A stretch of DNA of 64,000 bases. Source: Candidatus Rhodobacter oscarellae (GTDB taxonomy: Bacteria > Pseudomonadota > Alphaproteobacteria > Rhodobacterales > Rhodobacteraceae). Below are positions 46,444-53,575 of this stretch, piece after piece. Location: positions 3,033,773 through 3,097,772 of the forward strand of contig NZ_LFTY01000002.1 of NCBI RefSeq assembly GCF_001078595.1, read 5' to 3'. Below the pieces are notes generated by a model. The model was not told the DNA's origin and made no database searches. It saw only the letters and a list, made by a program, of their open reading frames with translations. Both the position numbers and the translations under genes were made by a program. Each line of letters opens with the position of its first letter. Within the stretch, counting starts at the first letter, position 1.

Positions 46444-47064
46444 ATGAACGTTGAGGCCCAGATCAAGCGCGGACGCAAGTTCGACCAGGTGCTCGAGGGC
46501 GCCCGCGAGGTGTTCCTGGCCGACGGCTACGAGGGCGCCAGCGTCGACGACATCGCCCGCGCGGCGCGGGTCTCGAAGGCGACGCTCTATAGCTACTTCC
46601 CCGACAAGCGGCTGTTGTTCATCGAGGTGGCCAAGCAGGAATGCGCCCGCCAGGCGGAGCTCGCGGTGCAGCAGGTGCAGATGAACGGCCCCCTGGACGA
46701 GGTGCTGTTCAAGGCGGCCTCCACCATGGCGCGGTTCTTCATGTCGCAGCTGGGGCGGCAGACCTACCGCATGGCCGTGGCCGAAAGCGCGCGCTTCCCC
46801 GAGATCGGGCGGGCCTTCTACGAGGGCGGGCCCACGATCGCCCGGAACGCCTTGGTGTCCTACCTGGTCGAGCAGGCCGAGGCCGGCGCTTTGGTGATGC
46901 AGGACGTGGACCTCGCGGCGGATCAGTTCATCGAGATGTGCAAGGCGGGCCACCACGTGCAGTCCCTGCTGGGCGTGAAAACCGACTGGACCGAGGCCGA
47001 GACCGACCACATCGTCCGCGGCGCCGTCGAGACGTTCCTGGCCCGCTACGCCGCCAATCGCTAG
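46444..47064 (+). CDS. TetR/AcrR-family transcriptional regulator
   Basis: A 206-aa regulator. The DNA-binding helix-turn-helix is GASVDDIARAARVSKATLYSYFPDKRLLF (about residues 30-58), preceded by a basic N-terminus. The C-terminal domain has a TetR_C-like pattern (GRQTYRMAVAESARFPEIGRAFYEGG) seen in AcrR relatives. Its ligand and target are unknown; no efflux gene lies beside it. The ATG at 46444 begins MNVEAQIKRGR. It marks the last clearly core-like gene before the accessory patch. Confidence 0.88.
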   Translation: MNVEAQIKRGRKFDQVLEGAREVFLADGYEGASVDDIARAARVSKATLYSYFPDKRLLFIEVAKQECARQAELAVQQVQMNGPLDEVLFKAASTMARFFMSQLGRQTYRMAVAESARFPEIGRAFYEGGPTIARNALVSYLVEQAEAGALVMQDVDLAADQFIEMCKAGHHVQSLLGVKTDWTEAETDHIVRGAVETFLARYAANR

Positions 47065-47357
47065 CGCGTTGCGTTGCCCGATTACCATCGCGCAGATCAA
47101 ATCACACAGTGCGGACGCTCTTGATGGGCCGCTAATCGTTCACCCTGTGTCTTGCACAGCGAAGTTTGTAACGTCTCCTCCAACACCAGACGCTACCGCA
47201 AATAACGTCGTTTGGCGGTAGTGAGCCCGATAACCTCTTTGACTGTCCAAAGGGGAACGACCGATGTAGCAATGTTGACTGTAAAGCAGTGCGAACCCTA
47301 TATTCCATTTAGTTACATAACGGCTACTTTACCGGCGGATTTTGGGGGTAAATTTAC
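47065..47357. other. Non-coding gap at the border of the accessory patch
   Basis: No coding frame is supported. The gap holds a 7-bp inverted repeat, CTACCGC (47193-47199) and GCGGTAG (47215-47221), that could end the tetR message. After it the base composition shifts towards AT. GGGGG at 47344-47348 precedes the next ATG. The last 100 bases probably hold the promoter for the DUF1036-like gene. Confidence 0.5.
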
Positions 47358-47738
47358 ATGAAATTGATTTTACTGTCTTTTTTTATTGCCTTTGCAGGCA
47401 AGTCATTTGGATGTGAGGCTGTATATGTCAGAAATGACTGCTACTATGAGATACGAATAATGATAGAACATGCCGCATCCTACGACGAATGGCGCGCGCG
47501 TGGATGGTGGACAGTCGATACTGACAGGACCACACGTCTCCTCTCGAGTGGAAACCCTATCTGCCATCGGCGCGATCATGAGCTATACTTCTATGCCGAA
47601 ACCACAGATGGTGAAATTGTTTGGGAGGGCGACAACAGATCTTCCTACAAGGGTAGTACGGTTTGGCTCAGAAAGGCTGCTGCTGAAACGCATAAAGGTG
47701 GAAGCTTGATAGTTCTCAAGTGCAGGAGATCGTACTAG
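47358..47738 (+). CDS. Secreted DUF1036-like small protein
   Basis: A 126-aa protein with a signal peptide (MKLILLSFFIAFAGKSFG) cut before CEAVYVRN. The mature domain resembles DUF1036: an early Cys pair, a WRARGWWTVD segment, then HELYFYAE and a closing LKC. Codon choice is AT-richer than in flanking core genes, consistent with recent acquisition. DUF1036 proteins are secreted or membrane-associated and have no established function. It lies 94 nt upstream of the interrupted zincin gene on the same strand and may be co-transcribed with it. Confidence 0.65.
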   Translation: MKLILLSFFIAFAGKSFGCEAVYVRNDCYYEIRIMIEHAASYDEWRARGWWTVDTDRTTRLLSSGNPICHRRDHELYFYAETTDGEIVWEGDNRSSYKGSTVWLRKAAAETHKGGSLIVLKCRRSY

Positions 47739-48235
47739 CCTAAAGATGAAGTTATCGGACCTGTTTATTTACGGTAGGAAACCCAGTCAAATCAAATTGC
47801 AAGAAGTATAGCTAGAATAGGGAGTTTTTTTGATGTATATTAGTGGTATCTCGGTAGCATTCACTTCACGGTTTTCGAAGATTTTTCTGGGTACGTTGGT
47901 AGCTGTGGTTTTGGGCGGTGAACCAGATGAAGCTTTGGCGCAGCAGGGCCCGTATGCTTCAGTCAACATCGGTGGAGTTCCGATGTATTGTACCTCGAGG
48001 TTCGGCCAGCAGGTGCCAATTTGGATTGATCCGAGCGTGCACGGAATGATTGGACTATCGACCACTGGACCAAATCCGTCGATCCAAATCGACCCGATTT
48101 TTTTTAACCAGATCCCGCCATTGACAGCTCAATTCTGGTTTCTTCACGAGTGCGCGCATCAAGTCGTAGGTGGAGACGAGACAGAGGCGGACTGCTTTGC
48201 GGTCCGCAACCTGAGGAACTTAGAGCGTTTCGACA

Positions 48236-48841
48236 TTAGTTTGAGACATATCCAGCGGCCTTGAAGTAGTTCGAGCATTCTTCCGGATCGTACAGGTCAC
48301 AGATTTCACCGATGGCTTTGAAGACGGATGTGAACGAGCGTGCTCCGATCCGTCGGAGATGGGCCTTGAGCTTCGAGAAAGCTTGTTCAATCGGGTTGAG
48401 GTCTGGGGAGTGTGGCGGCAGGTACAGAAACCAGCAGCCATGCGCCTTTAGCGCGGCTGCTGCTTCCTTGTTGCGATGCGTGGCCAGGTTGTCGAGAATC
48501 ACCACCGTGCCGGGTGTGATTTCGGGCACCAGCACTTCGCGGATGTAGGCGGCAAAAGCAGGACCGTCCATTGCGCCTTTGATGACCCAGGGTGCGATCA
48601 GCGCATCATAGCTCAGACCGGCAATCAGTGTCTGCGTCCCCCAACTGCCGAAGGGCGCGTCCATGGTCAGGCGCTCGCCGCGTGACGCCCAGCCCCGTAG
48701 CCGCGTGAGGTTCGTCTTCACGGCGGTTTCGTCAATGAAGACAACACGATCCGGTGAGGCCCCGACGGCCGGAATGCGATGAGCAAACCAATCAGCCCGC
48801 CGTCGCCTTACCTTGGCATGGCGGCGCTCGGAGGCCACCAA
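48236..48841 (-). CDS. IS630-family transposase, frame B (DDE catalytic domain)
   Basis: A frame of 201 codons carrying the DDE domain: VVFIDETAV (first Asp), VVILDNLATH (second Asp) and LNPIEQAFSKLK (Glu), with YLPPHSPDLNP between. It has no good start of its own and is probably read by a -1 frameshift from frame A at a run of seven A on the coding strand (complement of 48846-48852). The fused product then reads FTHKKKSLVASERR, the conserved IS630 joint. It stops just inside the left inverted repeat. Confidence 0.9.
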   Translation of the reverse strand: MVASERRHAKVRRRRADWFAHRIPAVGASPDRVVFIDETAVKTNLTRLRGWASRGERLTMDAPFGSWGTQTLIAGLSYDALIAPWVIKGAMDGPAFAAYIREVLVPEITPGTVVILDNLATHRNKEAAAALKAHGCWFLYLPPHSPDLNPIEQAFSKLKAHLRRIGARSFTSVFKAIGEICDLYDPEECSNYFKAAGYVSN

Positions 48842-49194
48842 CGACTTTTTTTGTGCGTGAAGCCGAGGCGCTTGAGCAACCCCGCAATGGCGGAATGATG
48901 GACCGCAACCCCTTCCGCATCAGCGAGTGCATCACGCAGTTCGAATAACGTGATGTCCGGGTCCTGCGTCACCAACTCCCTAAAGAACTCTATATGGTCG
49001 GCCAGCTTGCCCGATCCCGCAGGACGTCCCATCAGTGCAACAGTGGCAGCCCCGGTACTCCGGATTCGACCGGCCCATCGAGCGCCAGTGGCGGCAGAAA
49101 CCTGAAGGCGGCGTGAGGCTTCTCTCCCGGACAGTCCTTCCCTGATCAAACGCGCAAAGCGGTCGCGCAGTTCTGTCGACAATGGTGCTGGCAT
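48808..49194 (-). CDS. IS630-family transposase, frame A (helix-turn-helix domain)
   Basis: A 128-aa frame with two helix-turn-helix units: LIREGLSGREASRRLQVSAATGARW near the start and LFELRDALADAEGVAVHHSAIAGLLKRLGF near the end. They bind the element's ends. The ATG at 49194 follows GGGAGG at 8 nt and is preferred over GTG 49224. The frame continues past the slippery A7G run as KSRWWPPSAAMPR and then stops, overlapping frame B by 34 nt. Confidence 0.88.
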   Translation of the reverse strand: MPAPLSTELRDRFARLIREGLSGREASRRLQVSAATGARWAGRIRSTGAATVALMGRPAGSGKLADHIEFFRELVTQDPDITLFELRDALADAEGVAVHHSAIAGLLKRLGFTHKKSRWWPPSAAMPR

Positions 49195-49760
49195 GATGTG
49201 ATCCTCCCTATTAAGGTGAATCACAGTTCAAGCTCTGTGGGAATCCAACCGATTCAAACTTTTGTCGAAACGCTTTAGGATTGATTAGAAGCAATCGCGA
49301 TGTAGAGAGACTCCTGAGCCAGGTCGCCTCTATGCGCGGTTCGCACCGCCATTTGCCCGGGCGTCGTCGGGCGGAAATGATTTGGTTTTGTCTAAATAGC
49401 TAGAGGTTTTTGAAACCGACACCACCTAACGGTGCAAGTCTTAAGTTTGGCAAATGGAGTGGAAAAGTTGTCTTTTTTCCAAGGCTGAGACTAGAAACAT
49501 AAGACCCCGCCGACCCACATGCCATGTTGATCGGAAGCGGATATTGGGATTTCAGATCTAAATGTCAGCAATGTCCCACAGACTGTCGGTTCACGAATAG
49601 AGAGACGAACGTCCGGATTCTGCATTCAGTGGAAGAATTACGCTGAACGAATGTAAAGACTTTGGCGAGATTTCCAGCCGCAAGTCGGGCGAGTGCTTGC
49701 ACGCACCGCCCGCCCCAACACCCCACCGCGCGGCCTATTAACCATGGGCTTTGCCATACC

Positions 49761-49804
49761 CGTGCCCGACAGAAGTCCGACGTTTTGCCGACGCTTCGCC
49801 GACA
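49761..49804 (-). repeat. Four-copy tandem repeat with 11-bp period
   Basis: On the minus strand the units read TGTCGGCGAAG, CGTCGGCAAAA, CGTCGGACTTC and TGTCGGGCACG. YGTCGG is constant and the five following bases vary. The 11-bp period puts the constant cores on one face of the helix. Such phased direct repeats are typical of cooperative protein binding. TTAACC motifs flank the array 18-23 bases away. No adjacent gene start makes its target clear. Confidence 0.65.
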
Positions 49805-49881
49805 CCGGTTTCGCCATGAAAATAGGGGTTAACCGACCGATTCGCGGTCACAGCCCGCGCGGCGGGTTAACACATTCGTAG

Positions 49882-49899
49882 GGCGGGACTTGTCCCGCC
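49882..49899. repeat. Short palindromic repeat (8-bp arms)
   Basis: GGCGGGAC-TT-GTCCCGCC, preceded by GTAG, as in the two longer GTAGGATGGGG repeats of this window. It lies 62 bp beyond the adhC stop and may be a REP-like element or part of the adhC terminator. It lacks a T-run on either strand. Confidence 0.6.
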
Positions 49900-49961
49900 G
49901 CCCGCCTCGGTGGCCAGGCACCGTCCGGCGGCCCCCCCGACAGAGGACCGCCGTGCACCGC

Positions 49962-51074
49962 TTAGTAGGTCACGACCGCCCGGATCGACTCGCCCGCATG
50001 CATCAGGTCAAAGCCCTTGTTGATGTCATCCAGCCCCATCGTGTGGGTGATCATGGGGTCGATCTCGATCTTGCCCTCCATGTACCAGTCCACGATCTTG
50101 GGCACGTCCGTCCGGCCCCGCGCGCCGCCAAAGGCGGTGCCGCGCCAGACCCGCCCGGTGACCAGCTGGAACGGCCGGGTGGAGATCTCGGCCCCCGCGG
50201 GCGCCACGCCGATGATCACGCTCTCGCCCCAGCCCTTATGGGCGCATTCCAGCGCGTCGCGCATCACCTTCACATTGCCGGTGGCGTCAAAGGTGTAATC
50301 CGCCCCGCCGCCTGTTAAATCAACAAGATAGGGGACAAGATCGCCCTCCACCTCGGAGGGGTTCACAAAGTCGGTCATACCGAAACGCTCGGCCATGGGC
50401 TTCTTGCTGTCGTTGAGGTCAACGCCCACGATCTGGTCGCAGCCCGCCAGCCGCAGGCCCTGGATCACGTTGAGCCCGATGCCGCCCAGCCCGAAGACCA
50501 CGCAGCGGCTGCCGATCTCGACCTTGGCGGTGTTCATCACCGCGCCGATGCCGGTGGTCACGCCGCAGCCGATATAGCAGATCTTGTCGAACGGCGCGTC
50601 CTCGCGGACCTTGGCCAGGGCGATCTCGGGCAGCACCGTGTGGTTGGAGAAGGTCGAGCAGCCCATGTAATGCAGGATGGGGTCGCCATCGAGCGTGCTA
50701 AAGCGGCTGGTGCCGTCGGGCATCAGGCCCGCGCCCTGGGTGGTGCGGATCGCCTGGCAGAGGTTGGTCTTGGGGTTCAGGCAGTAATCGCACTCGCGGC
50801 ATTCGGGGGTGTAAAGCGGGATCACGTGGTCGCCGGGCTTCAGGCCGGTGACGCCCGGCCCGCATTCAACCACCACGCCCGCGCCCTCATGGCCGAGGAT
50901 CGCGGGGAACAGGCCCTCGGGATCGGCGCCCGATAGGGTGAACTCGTCGGTGTGGCAGATGCCGGTGGCCTTGATCTCCACCAGGACCTCGCCCGCCTTG
51001 GGGCCGTCCAGGTTCACGTCCATGATCTCAAGTGGCTTGCCGGCGGCGACGGCAACAGCGGCGCGTGTTCTCAT
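49962..51074 (-). CDS. S-(hydroxymethyl)glutathione dehydrogenase / class III alcohol dehydrogenase
   Basis: A 370-aa zinc alcohol dehydrogenase that oxidises S-hydroxymethylglutathione to S-formylglutathione. It also reduces S-nitrosoglutathione. The catalytic zinc ligands are in [12 protein letters not shown] and GHEGAGVV plus a later Cys (YIGCGVTTG). The structural-zinc loop is [16 protein letters not shown]. The NAD site is [19 protein letters not shown]. The usual name is adhC or frmA. It pairs functionally with fghA at 43363-44196 and lies next to a cytochrome c' gene, as with formaldehyde-oxidation genes in related phototrophs. Confidence 0.96.
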   Translation of the reverse strand: MRTRAAVAVAAGKPLEIMDVNLDGPKAGEVLVEIKATGICHTDEFTLSGADPEGLFPAILGHEGAGVVVECGPGVTGLKPGDHVIPLYTPECRECDYCLNPKTNLCQAIRTTQGAGLMPDGTSRFSTLDGDPILHYMGCSTFSNHTVLPEIALAKVREDAPFDKICYIGCGVTTGIGAVMNTAKVEIGSRCVVFGLGGIGLNVIQGLRLAGCDQIVGVDLNDSKKPMAERFGMTDFVNPSEVEGDLVPYLVDLTGGGADYTFDATGNVKVMRDALECAHKGWGESVIIGVAPAGAEISTRPFQLVTGRVWRGTAFGGARGRTDVPKIVDWYMEGKIEIDPMITHTMGLDDINKGFDLMHAGESIRAVVTY

Positions 51075-51267
51075 AATCTATCCCTCCCGAGGAAAACATT
51101 CTGTTGCGGCATTCTTCGCAGCAAATGTGTTGCCCGATCAAGCCCCTGCTTCTTCTTGGCCAAAAATACGGGCGGCGCGACCCTGGCGCCATGCGGGCGG
51201 TCCCGTTTCGCGTCGCCTCTGGGCTTGCTGAGAAAAGAGCGCGCGGCAGCGCACATTTGGATAACGG

Positions 51268-51693
51268 CTACTCGCGATAGGCGCGGTGGCAGTCCCGGCA
51301 GGTGGCGCCGAGCGCCGACATCGCGGCGGCGAGCTCCTCGGCCGTGGCCACGGTGGTCGCGGCCTGAGCGGCTTGGGTGAGCGCGTCGGCCTTGGCCTCG
51401 AAATCGGCGTAGTCGGCCCAGATCGCGGGCAGGGCCTCGGACTTGGGGTCGTCCTCCTGGGCGCGGAAGAGATCCTTTGTGGCCGCGGCCTTCTGGGTGA
51501 TGACCGCCGCGGCGGCCTGGGCGGCGCTGGCGTCGAATGCGGTCGCGCCCTTGGCCATCCCGCCCAGCAGCTTCATCTGCCCGGCGATGTCCTTCATCGC
51601 ATGCATGCGCGCCATGACGGCGGGGTTCTGCACGCCTTGATGGGCGAGGGCGGCGGTGGCGGCGAGGCAGAGGAGCAGGGCAAGTCGTTTCAT
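51268..51693 (-). CDS. Cytochrome c' / c-556 family protein
   Basis: A 141-aa periplasmic protein with a signal peptide (MKRLALLLCLAATAALA). The mature part is a four-helix bundle closed by the haem site CRDCH near the C-terminus, typical of class II cytochromes c. An early Met in MARMHAMKDIAGQMK may be the sixth ligand. Roles in this family include electron transfer and nitric oxide binding. It lies upstream of adhC on the same strand with a 193-nt gap. Confidence 0.9.
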   Translation of the reverse strand: MKRLALLLCLAATAALAHQGVQNPAVMARMHAMKDIAGQMKLLGGMAKGATAFDASAAQAAAAVITQKAAATKDLFRAQEDDPKSEALPAIWADYADFEAKADALTQAAQAATTVATAEELAAAMSALGATCRDCHRAYRE

Positions 51694-51764
51694 GCCGGCA
51701 GTCTAACCGCGTTTGGCGGGCCCGCAAGGACTCGACTCGCTTGGGCGACTCGCAGTAGGAATGA

Positions 51765-51779
51765 GAACATAGTGTGAAC
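51765..51779. promoter_or_regulatory. LexA (SOS) box upstream of imuB
   Basis: GAAC, seven bases, GAAC: the reverse-complement form of the alphaproteobacterial LexA box GTTC-N7-GTTC. It ends 13 bases before the imuB ATG, so LexA bound here would cover the promoter and start region. The spacing is exact. Binding is inferred from the known consensus. Confidence 0.75.
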
Positions 51780-51792
51780 ATCTGCTGTCTGT

Positions 51793-53451
51793 ATGCCCAA
51801 TCGTCGTATCCTCTCGCTGTGGTTCCCGCGCCTCGCCGCCGAGCGTCTCTTGCGCCTGGATCGCGGTATGCTGGCGCAGCCCTTCGCCGTGGTTGAGGAC
51901 CGGCGCAACACGCAGGTGCTGGCCTCGCTCTCGGTCGAGGCCAGCGCGGCGGGGCTGACAGCCGGCCAGCCCTTGCGGGATGCCCAGGCGATGTGCCCCG
52001 AGCTCTTGACGCGTCTGGCCAACCCCCAGGCCGAGGCGCAGTTTTTGGCGGTGCTGCGGCGCTGGGCGGGCAAGTTCAGCCCCTGGGTCTCCGAAGAAGC
52101 CCCCGCCTCGCTTGTGGTGGATCTGACCGGCTGCGCGCATCTCTTCGGCGGCGAGGAGCCGCTGCTGCACCAGGTGGCCGAGGACTGCGCCGATCTGGGG
52201 CTGACGGTGCAAACGGGGGTCGCCGACACGGTGGGGGCCGCCTGGGCCCTGGCGCGCTATGCCGGGCAGCCGGTGGCGATGAGCCGCACCGGGGACGCCA
52301 TCGACCAAGAGGCCTATGCCACCCGCGCCCGCGCCGCCAAGCGGCGGCACTGGACCAAGGGTGGGGCCGCGCCCAAGCCGGGCGTGGAGGCGGCGGATCT
52401 CAACCGGATCGCCCCGCCGGGCAAGGCGCATTCGGTGCTGGCGCCGCTGCCGGTCTCGGCGCTTCGGATCGACCCTGACACGGCGGAAAACCTGGTGCGG
52501 CTGGGGCTTCGGCGCATCGGGGACCTTAGCGGCACGCCCCGCGCCGCCCTGGCCCGGCGCTTTGGGCGCGCGCTGGTGCAGCGGCTGGATCAGGCCCTGG
52601 GGATGGAGCCAGAGCCGGTTTCGCCCGCCAAGCCGCCCTTGCATTTCGCGGTGCGGCTGACCCTGCCAGAGCCCATCGGGCTCGACACGGATATCATCGC
52701 GGCGGTGGACCGGCTGCTGCCAGAGCTAGAGGCGCGCCTGAAGGCCAAGGGGCGCGGCGCGCGCCGGGTCAAGTTCCAGTTGTTTCGGGCCGACAGCACC
52801 ATGCAGACGCTCGAGGTCGGTATGGCGCGCGCCTCGGCCAGCCCGGATCGGATAAAGCCGCTGCTGCTGATGAAGCTGCCCGATATCGACGCGGGCTTTG
52901 GCATCGACTGCGTGCGGATCGAGGCGCATGTGACCGAGCCGCTGCACGACCGGCAGCATCGCGGCCATCTGGACGCGGCGGCGCAGGTGAACGCGCGGCT
53001 CTCGGCGAACACGGCGCTGGATGACCTGATCGGGCGGCTGGGCGCCCGGATCGGGCTGGACGCGATCACCCGGATGCACCCCGCCGACAGCCATATCCCC
53101 GAGAAGACCTCGAAACGCCTCGCCGCGGCCTGGTCAGAGCCCGCCGCGGCGCCCTGGCCGCGCGCGCCCACGCCGCGCCCGCTGCTGATCTGGCGGCCCG
53201 AGCCGGTGCAGGGCCCTGACATGCCCGCCCTGCCGCTCTCCTTCCGCTGGCGCGGGCGCGCGCATGAGGTGGTGACGGCGCGCGGGCCAGAGCGGATCTC
53301 GCCCGAATGGTGGCTGGACGAGCCGGACTGGCGCTCCGGCGTGCGGGACTATTACCAGGTGACAACGGGGCATGGCGATCGGCTTTGGCTGTATTACGCG
53401 CATGGCGGCGCCCTGTCGTCGGGCTGGTTCTGCCACGGCTCGTTTTCCTAG
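51793..53451 (+). CDS. imuB: ImuB, Y-family polymerase-like mutagenesis protein
   Basis: A 552-aa protein of the catalytically inactive Y-family branch. It starts MPNRRILSLWFPRLAAERL; the palm strand reads SLVVDLTGCAHLFGG in place of the active acidic pair. A little-finger domain and a C-terminal tail follow. ImuB acts with ImuA and DnaE2 in damage-induced mutagenesis and links DnaE2 to the beta clamp. Here imuA does not precede it (a cytochrome gene lies divergent) and dnaE2 does not follow. It has its own LexA box. Confidence 0.88.
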   Translation: MPNRRILSLWFPRLAAERLLRLDRGMLAQPFAVVEDRRNTQVLASLSVEASAAGLTAGQPLRDAQAMCPELLTRLANPQAEAQFLAVLRRWAGKFSPWVSEEAPASLVVDLTGCAHLFGGEEPLLHQVAEDCADLGLTVQTGVADTVGAAWALARYAGQPVAMSRTGDAIDQEAYATRARAAKRRHWTKGGAAPKPGVEAADLNRIAPPGKAHSVLAPLPVSALRIDPDTAENLVRLGLRRIGDLSGTPRAALARRFGRALVQRLDQALGMEPEPVSPAKPPLHFAVRLTLPEPIGLDTDIIAAVDRLLPELEARLKAKGRGARRVKFQLFRADSTMQTLEVGMARASASPDRIKPLLLMKLPDIDAGFGIDCVRIEAHVTEPLHDRQHRGHLDAAAQVNARLSANTALDDLIGRLGARIGLDAITRMHPADSHIPEKTSKRLAAAWSEPAAAPWPRAPTPRPLLIWRPEPVQGPDMPALPLSFRWRGRAHEVVTARGPERISPEWWLDEPDWRSGVRDYYQVTTGHGDRLWLYYAHGGALSSGWFCHGSFS

Positions 53452-53465
53452 AACGCGCGCGCCGC

Positions 53466-53516
53466 GGCGCCCACCCTGGGTCGATTATCCCCTGATTCGC
53501 TCTAAGATTTCCCTAA
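53466..53516 (+). repeat. GGGTGGG-hairpin intergenic repeat, partial copy C
   Basis: This holds only the right half of the element: GGCGCCCACCC (53466-53476), CGATTATCCC (compare CGATTGTTCC in copy A) and GATTCGCTCTAAGATTTCCCTAA (53494-53516). The left arm of the stem is missing or replaced by a GCGCGC run. It lies between the convergent imuB and the membrane glycosyltransferase gene. Confidence 0.5.
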
Positions 53517-53575
53517 AATTCAAGGCCCTGATGCCCCCGCATGGGCCACCACCGGCCGCCGCATAAGCATCGCGC

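Larger units (their letters stand above)
48223..49275 (-). mobile_element. IS630-family insertion sequence, 1053 bp
   Basis: The terminal inverted repeats are AGCGTTTCGACA-TT-AGTTTGA on the left (from 48224) and, read inwards, AGCGTTTCGACA-AA-AGTTTGA on the right (to 49274). The element is flanked by TA at 48221-48222 and 49276-49277, the target-site duplication typical of IS630/mariner elements. It encodes two overlapping transposase frames on the minus strand. The ends match well, so the insertion looks recent and possibly active. Confidence 0.92.
47833..49403 (+). pseudogene. Secreted zincin (HExxH) gene interrupted by an IS630-family element
   Basis: The 5' part (47833-48222) encodes a signal-like N-terminus and HECAHQVVGGDETEADCFAVRN, an HExxH metalloprotease motif with a downstream Glu and Asp as third-ligand candidates. 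The IS then enters codon TTA. Removing 48223-49277 (the IS plus one TA) rejoins the frame precisely and adds 41 codons, GLIRSNRDVERLLSQVASM through GSHRHLPGRRRAEM to a TAG at 49401-49403, giving a 171-aa protein. The intact copy read ends in unrelated IS sequence (about 14 residues). The motif is visible; peptidase activity and target are inference. Confidence 0.8.
49404..49961. other. Non-coding gap after the zincin gene
   Basis: 558 bp with no supported gene. The first half is AT-richer and continues the accessory patch. The second half contains, in order, TTAACC (49738), a four-copy 11-bp tandem array (49761-49804), GGTTAACC (49827-49834), GTTAAC (49866-49871) and a palindrome (49882-49899). 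A 62-codon frame across it (49693-49881) lacks a ribosome site and covers these repeats, so it is not called. Confidence 0.6.

Noticed and set aside
49693-49881. 62-codon plus-strand frame downstream of adhC
   Set aside because: It covers the tandem array and palindrome, lacks a Shine-Dalgarno and has no coding-like composition.
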